64,000 nt of DNA, taken from Gracilimonas sp017641085. Lineage in GTDB: Bacteria > Bacteroidota > Rhodothermia > Balneolales > Balneolaceae. The stretch lies in assembly GCF_046115515.1 (NCBI RefSeq), contig NZ_CP175953.1. One strand, written 5' to 3'. Of the stretch, positions 35,606 to 43,921 are shown piece by piece (positions within the stretch are counted from its first letter, which is position 1; each line of letters opens with the position of its first letter). The notes beneath the pieces are model-generated. The model saw nothing but the letters and a program-made list of their open reading frames with translations, ran no database searches and was not told the origin of the DNA. The position numbers were made by a program, and so were the translations under genes.

Positions 35606-36919
35606 TTACATGCCCGCTTTATCCATAGCTTCGGCAGCTTTTTCCTGCATGTCGAGCTGTACATAAATGCGAGACAGTGATTGCCAGTTGGCCGTATTGT
35701 CAGGCTCAAGCTCTACTGCTTTTTCGTAATATTTCATGGCTTCGCGAAGCTCTTCTTTAGCTTGTTTGTCAAGCTCACTGGCAAGTTCGTTATCCTGGGT
35801 AAAGTTTCTTTTCTCGTATAAAGCGGCTGCTTTATTGGTGAAAGAAATACCAAGATATTGGTAAGCCTTAGGATCTTCAGGGCGCAATTCCGTAACTCTG
35901 ATCAGTTCAGATTCTGCGCGGTCGCTTAACTTATTCATTTCTGATGTAAGTTCTTCATTCACAGATACCAAAGAGTCGATAGAGGCATTGATGGCGTCCG
36001 CTCTGTTGCGGTTGTTTCGAAGCTCAGTGCCTAAGTCGTAAATATCGTCATAGTTACTGGTGATTCTTTCAGAAATCTCGGTGGTAGCCTGTAATAACTG
36101 AGTACCAAGCGCCAGGTGATATTGAGCGTTTTCCGGATCTCTTTCGATCAGTGCTTCAATCGTCTGAATGGATTTTTCTCTTTGTCCGGCCTGCATGTAC
36201 ACATCAGCTAAAACCTGTACCAGCTGTACACTGTCCGGGTAAGACTCGACGCCGTTTTCCAGTACGTTAATTGCTTCTTCAGGCTGCTCACTTTCTCTGT
36301 AGTAAGTTCCTAGTCGCAAGAAGTCTTCAGAAGGAGGGTTGCCCTTCATTTCCATAGAAGTGTTCAGAGCTTCAATGGCTCCGGCATAGTTGCCGTTAAT
36401 GCTTTGAACCTGAGCAAGAATATCCCAGGAAAGGGTACTGTCAGGATTGATGATTACAGCATTTTCAAGGTGAGCAACAGCAACTTTGATAGGTTCTTCT
36501 ACCGTAGCTTTCAGGCTGTCATCATTTACATACTCAATAGCTTTGTTATGCTCAAAGCCCCAGGTACTGAGGATAAGATTATCCACGTCTCCGGCTTCAG
36601 AAGGAACTTCTTCCTGAGCGGAAAATTTCTCACGAGCTGTTACAGCAGACTCTCTGAAATTCTCATAGGTTCCTTTTCTCTCACCTGCCTGAGGTATTGT
36701 TCTTGCTTTTTCTTTATACGTCATGGCCTTGTAGTAATAGGGAAGGCCGCTTTCAGGGTTGTTTTGGATGGAACGGTCTAAAACGGCAAGGGCAGAGTCA
36801 TAATTCTGAGTGAAAATATTCTTCTGCGCCTCTTCAATCAAAGGATCTGTCGTTTCACAACTAGCAAGGATCCCTACAAAAAGAACCGCTGAAAGTAAGT
36901 TTCTAAGTAGCTTTTTCAT
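35606..36919 (-). CDS. TPR-repeat lipoprotein
   Basis: A 437-residue predicted lipoprotein (lipobox ILASC near residue 21). At least six TPR helices pairs are visible, for example YDSALAVLDRSIQNNPESGLPYYYKA in parts, AHLENAVIINPDSTLSWDILA and YYEKAVELEPDNTANWQSL. A coiled stretch (about residues 295-345) interrupts the array. The similar wording LALGTQLLQAT here and VYGTQLYQITS in the next gene shows tandem duplication. TPR lipoproteins often scaffold envelope complexes, but no partner is evident. Confidence 0.85.
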   Translation of the reverse strand: MKKLLRNLLSAVLFVGILASCETTDPLIEEAQKNIFTQNYDSALAVLDRSIQNNPESGLPYYYKAMTYKEKARTIPQAGERKGTYENFRESAVTAREKFSAQEEVPSEAGDVDNLILSTWGFEHNKAIEYVNDDSLKATVEEPIKVAVAHLENAVIINPDSTLSWDILAQVQSINGNYAGAIEALNTSMEMKGNPPSEDFLRLGTYYRESEQPEEAINVLENGVESYPDSVQLVQVLADVYMQAGQREKSIQTIEALIERDPENAQYHLALGTQLLQATTEISERITSNYDDIYDLGTELRNNRNRADAINASIDSLVSVNEELTSEMNKLSDRAESELIRVTELRPEDPKAYQYLGISFTNKAAALYEKRNFTQDNELASELDKQAKEELREAMKYYEKAVELEPDNTANWQSLSRIYVQLDMQEKAAEAMDKAGM

Positions 36920-36953
36920 TTTATTATAAAATTGAATTTGGTTGAAATCGGGT

Positions 36954-36961
36954 CAAATGTA
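36954..36961 (-). promoter_or_regulatory. Possible Bacteroidota-type -7 box before the TPR lipoprotein genes
   Basis: On the minus strand TACATTTG matches TAnnTTTG exactly and lies 35 nt upstream of the ATG at 36919. A TTTTTGACA stretch is just upstream but closer than the usual -33 spacing. Confidence 0.4.
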
Positions 36962-37058
36962 TATGTTGTCAAAAATAGTCATATGTGCTGCTTTCTGCAA
37001 TTTATTAGCGCACATGCTTTAGATTTTTATATCACCATAATCATTAAGGAATATATTC

Positions 37059-37436
37059 ATGAAAAAAATACATGCTACAGACAATGCACCGGCTGCTATA
37101 GGCCCTTACAGTCAGGCAACCTCTTATAACGGAACGCTTTACTGCTCCGGACAGATCCCATTAAATCCTGAAACTATGGAACTGGTAGGTGAAACCGCCG
37201 CTGAACAAGCTGCTCAGGTTATGGACAATCTTAAAGCTGTTCTTGCCGAGGCCGGCATCGATTTCTCACACGTACTTAAATGCACCATATTTTTGGCAAG
37301 TATGGATGATTTTGGCGCCGTGAATGAAGTGTATGGAGCACGATTTAAATCAGATCCTCCCGCACGAGAAACGGTAGCTGTTAAAACATTACCGAAAAAT
37401 GTGCTGGTTGAAATTAGCTGTATTGCGCATCTCTAA
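37059..37436 (+). CDS. ridA: RidA-family enamine/imine deaminase
   Basis: A 125-residue RidA protein that hydrolyses reactive 2-aminoacrylate and related enamines made by PLP enzymes. It shows the standard opening APAAIGPYSQAT, the YCSGQIPLNPET segment, and the active-site arginine in PARETVAVKTLP followed by VLVEISCIAHL. The length is typical. It is divergent from the TPR lipoproteins and ends just before the convergent M23 peptidase gene. Confidence 0.95.
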   Translation: MKKIHATDNAPAAIGPYSQATSYNGTLYCSGQIPLNPETMELVGETAAEQAAQVMDNLKAVLAEAGIDFSHVLKCTIFLASMDDFGAVNEVYGARFKSDPPARETVAVKTLPKNVLVEISCIAHL

Positions 37437-37447
37437 CCACCGTTTAG

Positions 37448-37495
37448 AAGCCGGAAATTAGTTTTGAAACTCTTTTGAAGCTATGTTTCCGGCTT
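37448..37495. terminator. Hairpin at the convergent ridA / M23 ends
   Basis: The arms AAGCCGGAAA (37448-37457) and TTTCCGGCTT (37486-37495) pair perfectly around a 28-nt loop. The right arm lies inside the last codons of the M23 gene. A short T-rich stretch follows on the plus strand, so it may terminate ridA. Confidence 0.45.
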
Positions 37496-39266
37496 TATCT
37501 TTAATCTCAACAACCGCTGAATTTGCCGCTTGAGGGGTAAATTCAGGCAGGTAATAAATCAGTAGCTCTTCTTCGTAATCGTATTCAGCGATTCCTCGCT
37601 GTCCATTCATGATGAATTTGGCAGAAGATGATTCGATACCGGTAAGATCATCGGTAACCCGTACCGAAGCCCGCCATTTTCCATAGTCCGTTTTGTAGAT
37701 GTTAAGACCGGAGATTTTCGGGGCTTCATTATCGGCTAAAACCGTAAACTCGCCAAATGACGATGGGCGGGCATGGAGTGTTCTTCCTGTCAATCCAGAT
37801 TCCACATAGCTTGTATCTCCATCTGAAGCATCAATTCGGAAAAGCCGGTAGTTGTTGCCGGCTTCAAAGTAATCTCCCAGAAAGAATTCCAGCCCAAAGT
37901 TGGATTTTGCAGGAAGCATTTCAGGCTGCACGGAGATGCTGATTGCTTCATTATCCATTTCATAGGAAGAAGCAACGGTCAGCGTGTCAAAGAAAGCCTG
38001 TTCACCAAATCTAAGCTTTAATCGATGATCAGGAGTTACAATTTTTTGAGCGCTTCCGGGAGTGATGCGGGTAAATTGTAACTGCTTTGAAGAGTCAACA
38101 CGAACAATGTGCTGAGATTCTTCCCATTTAAATCCAAGGGTGAGTTGTGTCAGGTCAAGGGTGTTCTGAAGGTCAGGTGAAGCCCAGTTTTCAGCCCAGT
38201 ACCATTCATCAGTATTGGGGGATAGAGAAACCGATGAAGAATTTGAAAGTGTGTCCGGGACAAACGTAACAGTTGCTCTGGATGTGTTGCCAAAGTAGTC
38301 TGAGGCAACGATTGTATAGGTTTCCGAGGAGTCGGATACACCTATCCGTGCTGTTTCTTTAGTGATCAGATAGAAAGGATTTTTACTTCCATCTTTACGA
38401 TACAGCCGCTGATGGCCACGCCGGGTTGATCCGAAAGGAGCTATCCGATCCAGAAACATTTCGTTACTCTCATTGTAGTCAAACCGTTTCAGTTCTTGAT
38501 AAAACAACGTATCCGAATCCTGAACCAATGCCAGCGAGTAAACCGCGTAGGCATTATAAACCTTATTGGCCCGATCGTACACATTCACGGCCAACCCTGC
38601 TTTTCCGGTTAGTTTTACTTCACCAAAATCGAACACTTCCTTGCTTTTACCTGCCCTGATATAATTGGAAGCGGGCTGCCCATTTACCCGTGAGTTTTTT
38701 GTCAAGGGCTCAACAATAAGCGAAGAGAATACCGGGGGGAGGTCATCTTTTATGGATAAATTGGTTCTTAAAGCATTGACCGGTGTTTCCAGTGAGTCCC
38801 GGATTTCAAAATGAAGATGGGGCGGGCCAATGCCGGTCGATCCAGTATATCCAATTACATCCCCTTGGTTTACTTGTATGGCCAGAGTGTCGAGGAAGGC
38901 ATCCATTTCAAAGGAAAAATCCTGAAGCCTTATCGAGTCTGCAATTGACTGAAATTGATCGTTAAAGCGCTGAAGGTGAGCGTAAACGGTGAATGTTCCG
39001 TCATCATGTTGAAGATATATAGCGTTTCCGTACCCGCGTTCTGTAACCAGTAATCTAAACATGGTGCCGTCCCGGGAAGCAAAAACTTTGTAGCCTTCCC
39101 GTCCCCAGGTTTTAATATCCAGTCCGGCATGAAAGTGAGCGGATCGCGTTTCCCCAAAGGTAGAGCTCAGGTAATTGCCGGATGCGGATGGCCACAGGTA
39201 TTCCTGTGCCTGAACATTTGCAGCAGTTATGAAAAGTGAAAAGATGGCTATACTGAATAATCGCAA
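37458..39266 (-). CDS. M23-family metallopeptidase, exported
   Basis: A 602-residue protein with a signal peptide (residues 1-20). Residues 35-160 form a LytM/M23 domain, with zinc ligands H46 and D50 in HAGLDI, YAH near residue 97 and HLHFEI around residues 150-154. M23 enzymes cut peptidoglycan cross-links or act as activators. The remaining 440 residues are beta-rich, Ig-like strands with no recognised name, so the protein is much longer than simple LytM peptidases. All catalytic ligands are present. It starts 3 nt from the FAH-family gene. Confidence 0.88.
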   Translation of the reverse strand: MRLFSIAIFSLFITAANVQAQEYLWPSASGNYLSSTFGETRSAHFHAGLDIKTWGREGYKVFASRDGTMFRLLVTERGYGNAIYLQHDDGTFTVYAHLQRFNDQFQSIADSIRLQDFSFEMDAFLDTLAIQVNQGDVIGYTGSTGIGPPHLHFEIRDSLETPVNALRTNLSIKDDLPPVFSSLIVEPLTKNSRVNGQPASNYIRAGKSKEVFDFGEVKLTGKAGLAVNVYDRANKVYNAYAVYSLALVQDSDTLFYQELKRFDYNESNEMFLDRIAPFGSTRRGHQRLYRKDGSKNPFYLITKETARIGVSDSSETYTIVASDYFGNTSRATVTFVPDTLSNSSSVSLSPNTDEWYWAENWASPDLQNTLDLTQLTLGFKWEESQHIVRVDSSKQLQFTRITPGSAQKIVTPDHRLKLRFGEQAFFDTLTVASSYEMDNEAISISVQPEMLPAKSNFGLEFFLGDYFEAGNNYRLFRIDASDGDTSYVESGLTGRTLHARPSSFGEFTVLADNEAPKISGLNIYKTDYGKWRASVRVTDDLTGIESSSAKFIMNGQRGIAEYDYEEELLIYYLPEFTPQAANSAVVEIKDKAGNIASKEFQN

Positions 39267-39269
39267 AGC

Positions 39270-39923
39270 TTACCCGATGTTCACCGTTAAGGATGAGGTT
39301 CCATTATTCAGCAGCACTTCCAGCTTATCTCCTGACTCAACAGGCCCCACTCCTTCAGGTGTACCGGTAAAGATGAGGTCTCCGGGGTGAAGGGTGAAAA
39401 TTCCCGAAAGAAAAGATATCAGGTTGGCCACAGAAAAAATCATTTCCGAAGAGTTTCCGTGCTGTTTAACAAAGCCATTATGAAAGAGCTTGATATCTAT
39501 GTCGGTCGGATCCGCTATTTCTTCAGCGGGCACGAAGTTGCTGATGGGAGCAAAATTGTCAAACCCTTTAGCAATAGTCCAGGGTTGTCCCTGTTTTTTG
39601 GAAATAGATTGAATATCCCGGGCCGTAAAATCGATACCGGCTCCGTATCCGGCTACATAATCAAGGGCAAAATCCTGAGCGATGCTTTTACCTTCTTTGG
39701 AAATAGCCACAACAATCTCTGCTTCGTAATGCACGTCATTGGTCTGTACGGGAAGTTGAATGGTTGCCTCATTATAGCAGATGGTACCTAAAGGTTTTAT
39801 AAAAACAAGCGGGATTTTTGGAACTTTATTTCCTAATTCCTTTGCGTGCTGGGCATAATTTCTGCCAATGCAATAGATGTTATTGACGGGGAGATCGAGG
39901 CCGGGTATATCAGGATTTTTCAT
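39270..39923 (-). CDS. Fumarylacetoacetate hydrolase-family protein
   Basis: A 217-residue single-domain FAH protein. Members are hydrolases, decarboxylases or isomerases such as acylpyruvases. Metal ligands are expected in HYEAEIVVAI and in AGIDFTARDIQ, both present. The segments CIGRNYAQHAKELGN, FIKPLGTICYNEATI and LIFTGTPEGVGPV are typical. The short length resembles acylpyruvase/oxaloacetate decarboxylase FAHD1-like proteins. The substrate is not determined. Confidence 0.9.
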   Translation of the reverse strand: MKNPDIPGLDLPVNNIYCIGRNYAQHAKELGNKVPKIPLVFIKPLGTICYNEATIQLPVQTNDVHYEAEIVVAISKEGKSIAQDFALDYVAGYGAGIDFTARDIQSISKKQGQPWTIAKGFDNFAPISNFVPAEEIADPTDIDIKLFHNGFVKQHGNSSEMIFSVANLISFLSGIFTLHPGDLIFTGTPEGVGPVESGDKLEVLLNNGTSSLTVNIG

Positions 39924-39935
39924 AGCATCAAGATA

Positions 39936-39976
39936 TAAAAAAAGCCCCGCACTTAAATCATCAAGAGCGGGGCTTT
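39936..39976 (-). terminator. Rho-independent terminator after rpmA
   Basis: On the minus strand the arms AAAGCCCCGC and GCGGGGCTTT (39941-39950 and 39967-39976) pair perfectly, with a T tract on the leftward side. It lies 20 nt after the rpmA stop. Confidence 0.88.
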
Positions 39977-39995
39977 AAATTTTTTAAAATATAGA

Positions 39996-40253
39996 TCAGC
40001 TAATAGGATCTACATTCACGTGCTTACGTCCGCCAGAGCGAACAGCAAAGTTCACGGTTCCGTCAGAAGTTGCGAATAATGTGTCGTCGCCGCCTCTTTT
40101 AACGTTTTCACCGGGGTGAAATTTGGTTCCGCGTTGTCTTACAATGATTCCTCCGGCTCGCACAAACTCGCCACCGAATTTTTTAACACCCAACATCTTT
40201 GGGTTTGAATCACGACCGTTTTTTGTTGAACCTTGACCTTTCTTATGTGCCAT
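39996..40253 (-). CDS. rpmA: 50S ribosomal protein L27
   Basis: An 85-residue L27, whose N-terminal tail reaches the peptidyl-transferase centre. It begins MAHKKGQGSTKNGRDSNPK and continues LGVKKFGGEFVRAGGIIVRQRG, both diagnostic. There is no N-terminal extension needing cleavage, unlike in Firmicutes. It follows rplU in the usual order. Confidence 0.98.
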   Translation of the reverse strand: MAHKKGQGSTKNGRDSNPKMLGVKKFGGEFVRAGGIIVRQRGTKFHPGENVKRGGDDTLFATSDGTVNFAVRSGGRKHVNVDPIS

Positions 40254-40279
40254 AACAGTAAGGGTTTAGTAATGAAAAT

Positions 40280-40795
40280 TTATGATAATGCTTCAATCAA
40301 TTCGGCCTTTCTCATACTTGAGTAACCGGTAAGGCCTTTTTCTTTCGCCAAGTCTTTGAGTTCAGCTACCGTCATAGAATCTAAATCAGCAGATTCTTCT
40401 TTTTTGGAAGCTGATGCTTTGGCTTCTGCTTTAGGGGCAGGAGCGTCATCTTTCTTAGCGGCTTTCTTTTTTGAAGTAGAACCCGAGGTAGAAATGCTCT
40501 CGATTTGAATCTGAGACATTACCTGACGGTGTCCATTAAGTTTCTGGTATCCTTTACGGCGTTTTTTCTTGAATACTAATACTTTGTCAGCTTTAACCGT
40601 ATCCAGGATCGTAGCGGAAATCTCAGCTCCTTCAACTACAGGAGTTCCAATATTAACATTTCCGTTGTCATCTTTAATCAGCAACACTTTATCAAATGTA
40701 AGCTTCTTACCGTCGGCGTTTTGCTTGTCCACAAACAGCACGTCGTTTTCTGCTACTTTGTATTGGTGTCCGCCGATTTCAACAATAGCGTACAT
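40280..40795 (-). CDS. rplU: 50S ribosomal protein L21 with a Rho_N/SAP-like C-terminal extension
   Basis: Residues 1-102 are a normal L21 (YAIVEIGGHQYKV, KKKRRKGYQKLNGHRQ). A 34-residue Ala/Lys-rich linker follows. The last 35 residues (LDSMTVAELKDLAKEKGL and then SSMRKAELIEAL) have the helix-turn-helix pattern of Rho N-terminal/SAP-like motifs that bind nucleic acid. Total length is 171 against about 103 for plain L21. The first gene of the rplU-rpmA pair. Confidence 0.95.
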   Translation of the reverse strand: MYAIVEIGGHQYKVAENDVLFVDKQNADGKKLTFDKVLLIKDDNGNVNIGTPVVEGAEISATILDTVKADKVLVFKKKRRKGYQKLNGHRQVMSQIQIESISTSGSTSKKKAAKKDDAPAPKAEAKASASKKEESADLDSMTVAELKDLAKEKGLTGYSSMRKAELIEALS

Positions 40796-40933
40796 AATCG
40801 ATTAATTTCTTTCTTTGCGTTTAATTCAGAGCTTGAAAAGATAACGTTTAGATCAGACAAAACAAAGCAAATCTATACTGATAAATTCAGAAACTTCACT
40901 TAAATTTAGAGAAATGTAAATCAGGCAATTATT

Positions 40934-41170
40934 ATGAAAAAGCTACCTTCGCTTCACGAACAAGCATTTAAGTATAAAAATACCAAAAGACTTCAAAGAG
41001 ACGGCGGCCGGGCATGGATCAAAGACTCTCAGCTGCATGAGGCGCGAAAGGATGCGAATGGCCGTTTCCTAACCATAGCCGATGAGCTGAAAGTGACAAA
41101 TAAGAAGACCACTATTTCAGATAACAAAGATCTTCCCACTCATCTGAATGAAGATTCTCCTTTGCCTTAA
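40934..41170 (+). CDS. Small basic protein of unknown function
   Basis: A 78-residue hydrophilic protein with ATG start. The first 50 residues are basic and contain KNTKRLQRDGGRAWIKDSQLH; the tail is more acidic. No family, signal peptide or membrane segment is recognised. It ends one base before the convergent lexA gene. The reading is supported by its isolated, open frame but not by motifs. Confidence 0.5.
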   Translation: MKKLPSLHEQAFKYKNTKRLQRDGGRAWIKDSQLHEARKDANGRFLTIADELKVTNKKTTISDNKDLPTHLNEDSPLP

Positions 41171-41171
41171 T

Positions 41172-41828
41172 TTAAGCCACTAAAGGAATAGCCCGCTGAA
41201 ATCCTTGTCGGTTTACGTGACCGATATATTTTCCAATGATTCGGACTTCTTCGAACACGTCCGGTTCTATGATGATGTCATCATATTCTTCATTGGCGGG
41301 TTCCAGCCTGAGGCCATTATCATCCCAGTAGATTTTCTTCAGACTTGTTTCTCCATCATAAAGTACGGCTCCGATATCTCCATTTTTGACATCCGTATCC
41401 ATGAGGAGCACAAAATCACCATCGTAAATTCCCACATCTTTCATGCTGAAGCCGGTAACCCTCAATGCAAACAGGTCATCAAGATCAGGGAAGAGGGTAT
41501 CGAGTGTGATGCTGCCCAGGTTCGCCTCAACGGCTTCTTGCAGGGAACCGGCTGCTATCAACCCGCGAACCGGAATGCCTTCCTGTTCTTCGGTTTCGCC
41601 CAAAAGACTCTTTTTATCGGAGGGCAAGTCATACTCCTCATCATTTCTTTTAACTAAATAGCCTTTCTTCAGCAGTGCCTGTATATTTTGGGTCACGCTA
41701 TTTGGAGATGCATACCCGAAATGGTCGGCTATCTCTCGGTAAGTTGGCCACACTTCATTCTCTTTTTTATAGTCGACAATGAAAGTGAAAAATTCGTGCT
41801 GTTTACGAGTCAAATGTGCATTATCCAT
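41172..41828 (-). CDS. lexA: LexA repressor
   Basis: A 218-residue SOS repressor. The winged-helix N terminus has LTRKQHEFFTFI, PTYREIADHFGYASPNSVTQNI. The self-cleavage site is A93-G94 in LIAAGS, and the S24 protease pair is S128 (VTGFSMKD) with K164 (TSLKKIY). All catalytic residues are present, so RecA-stimulated autocleavage is expected. The 50 bp between it and the divergent HEAT/cyclophilin gene hold outer GTTTA/TAAAC half-sites but no convincing known LexA box. Confidence 0.94.
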   Translation of the reverse strand: MDNAHLTRKQHEFFTFIVDYKKENEVWPTYREIADHFGYASPNSVTQNIQALLKKGYLVKRNDEEYDLPSDKKSLLGETEEQEGIPVRGLIAAGSLQEAVEANLGSITLDTLFPDLDDLFALRVTGFSMKDVGIYDGDFVLLMDTDVKNGDIGAVLYDGETSLKKIYWDDNGLRLEPANEEYDDIIIEPDVFEEVRIIGKYIGHVNRQGFQRAIPLVA

Positions 41829-41878
41829 GGCGAAAGAAGTTTAATGTAAGAAACATGTGTAATAAACGGAGTTTGTGT

Positions 41879-43915
41879 ATGAAGTTCAATACTAAATGTG
41901 TAAAAAGTATGTGTGTTTTGATGATGGTCACTTTTGTGGCTTTTCTCACCACATCATGTATGCAGGAAAGTGCATATTCAGAACTTTTAACGGATGAGTA
42001 TCCAGAGCTATACCGGCACGTTTTTGATCGTAATGTGGATTCTCTGTTAGCCTACACCGAACACCCGGATGCTTTTGTACAGGCGCAAGCGTGGCGTGCG
42101 CTCATCAGTACGCCGGTTGAAGATATGGATGCGTTTGTGACCAAAGCCCAGTATGCAAATACCGAATTGGGTTGGATGGCTTTGAGCGCACACGAACTCA
42201 CAGATGAACAATTAACCCGTCTGCACGACCTGTGGAACCGACGAGCTTCGATGAGAAAGGGGATCAGCCTGGTACTGGGGCAACAGGGTAATCAGGAGTC
42301 TTTAGATCTTTTGCTTAGAAATTTTGATGAAATTATTGGCCCCGATTCTGACTACGAGTATAATTCGGCCTTAGCCATGGGGCGGTTGATGATGGAGTAC
42401 GATATCCCCGAATCTTCCCGCAGAAGCATTCTCCGCTATGCAGCTGTATTGGAGGATGAGGATTTATACCGAGCCTACTTTTATGGACTCTATCGGGGTG
42501 ATGAAGTCATTGAAGATGAACAAATCAGAACTAATATTTGGGAAGCATATGAATGGGTTGAAAGTCCGTACATCCGTCAATATGCACTTCGAATGGCTTT
42601 TAAAAGCGATGCAGAATGGACCCTTGAGCGCCTGCCGGTGGAAGATATATCAGAGATGAATGTGCAGCTTGCGGTGGAACTGGCAAATCAGGCTTCGAAT
42701 GCCGGATGGAGCCCAAAGCTTGAAGAGGTGTACACAAGACTGCTTGATCATCCCAACCCTGTTGTGAATGACGTGGCTTTGAACAAGATTGCTAATCACC
42801 CCGAAAAAGAAAGCAGTTTTGATTCGGTTATCAGTGAAAAAATAGTTGAGAACGAACAAAAAGAAGCATCGGTTCGTCTTTCCGGTATAATCGCAATGAG
42901 TGAGGCCGATGAATACCTGAGTCTGGCAGAATCACTTTCTGAGGGGCAGGAATATTTGCTGATTAAGAAGTTACATATTTACCGTCAGGCTTTGAATGCT
43001 GATGAATTCCTGCAGAAGCTGGAAGAACATGCCGGCAGTTCAAACAGGATGGAAGCTTTGTTTGCCGCCCAGGCAATGTCGGGTTGGTGGGTTGATCTGG
43101 AGGAGAGCCAACAATCATCACTGAAAGAGAGCGTAAGAAACCTGGTTTTTGATTTACTTGAAAGGGGAGATCGCTCCATCACTTATATATCAGCATCGTT
43201 TATGGAATCAGCCGGGGTGATTTTAGACGAAGATTTCAGCCGAATTGAAGAACTATTGACCAACTATCAGCTTCCGGAAGATATTGAAGTGTACCAATCT
43301 ATGGCCGGATTTTTATACGAGCGGTTTCGGGATGAAGCTCAGGATCTGATTGATTCTCTGTCTGCAAAAGGAAACCCCGCTCTTAACTCCACATTGGCAA
43401 ATCAGGGTTGGGATGTGCCGGATGCCGAAGCCGAATCTCCGATATTCAGAACTCCGGATTGGCAACGTTTGGCAGAGCTGGACTTCGAGCCTGTCTGGGT
43501 GCTGGAGACGGAAGAGGGAACCATTAAAATTGCCATGGACGTACTTTCTGCTCCTGCAACCATCTCGGGGATTGACAGCCTGACCCGTGCCGGAGCGTAT
43601 GATTCCGTAGCCTTCCATCGTGTAGTACCAAACTTTGTGATACAGGGAGGAGATGTGGAAACAGGTGATGGATTTGGCGGACCGGATTACGTGGTGCCAA
43701 CCGAAGCTTCCGGAAAAGAATACCGAAGGGGAATGGTAGGCATTGCCAGTGCGGGAACTGACACGGAAGGCAGCCAGTATTTTGCAATGCACGACTGGGC
43801 ACCCCATCTGAATGGACGTTATACCATCATCGGTGAAGTGATAGAAGGAATGGACGTGGTAGACCGGATTATGGTGGGAGATAAAGTGTTGAAGGCGAGC
43901 TGGCAGAAAAAGTAG
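41879..43915 (+). CDS. Lipoprotein with HEAT-like repeats and a cyclophilin domain
   Basis: A 678-residue predicted lipoprotein; I start at ATG 41879 so that the signal and lipobox (FLTTSC) are N-terminal. The frame is open upstream to 41816 but that part would overlap lexA. Residues 40-520 are helical HEAT-like repeats (PDAFVQAQAWRALI, HPNPVVNDVALNKI). The C terminus is a cyclophilin-type prolyl isomerase, with FHRVVPNFVIQGGD, GMVGIASAGTDTEGSQYFAM and LNGRYTIIGEV. The active-site arginine (FHRV) is present. A periplasmic foldase for outer-membrane or secreted proteins is likely. Confidence 0.88.
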   Translation: MKFNTKCVKSMCVLMMVTFVAFLTTSCMQESAYSELLTDEYPELYRHVFDRNVDSLLAYTEHPDAFVQAQAWRALISTPVEDMDAFVTKAQYANTELGWMALSAHELTDEQLTRLHDLWNRRASMRKGISLVLGQQGNQESLDLLLRNFDEIIGPDSDYEYNSALAMGRLMMEYDIPESSRRSILRYAAVLEDEDLYRAYFYGLYRGDEVIEDEQIRTNIWEAYEWVESPYIRQYALRMAFKSDAEWTLERLPVEDISEMNVQLAVELANQASNAGWSPKLEEVYTRLLDHPNPVVNDVALNKIANHPEKESSFDSVISEKIVENEQKEASVRLSGIIAMSEADEYLSLAESLSEGQEYLLIKKLHIYRQALNADEFLQKLEEHAGSSNRMEALFAAQAMSGWWVDLEESQQSSLKESVRNLVFDLLERGDRSITYISASFMESAGVILDEDFSRIEELLTNYQLPEDIEVYQSMAGFLYERFRDEAQDLIDSLSAKGNPALNSTLANQGWDVPDAEAESPIFRTPDWQRLAELDFEPVWVLETEEGTIKIAMDVLSAPATISGIDSLTRAGAYDSVAFHRVVPNFVIQGGDVETGDGFGGPDYVVPTEASGKEYRRGMVGIASAGTDTEGSQYFAMHDWAPHLNGRYTIIGEVIEGMDVVDRIMVGDKVLKASWQKK

Positions 43916-43921
43916 AACCGG

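Noticed and set aside
41816..41878. Upstream extension of the HEAT/cyclophilin gene
   Set aside because: It would overlap lexA and hide the signal peptide.
41829..41878. LexA box between lexA and the divergent gene
   Set aside because: Only outer half-sites GTTTA/TAAAC are symmetric; no known consensus is met.
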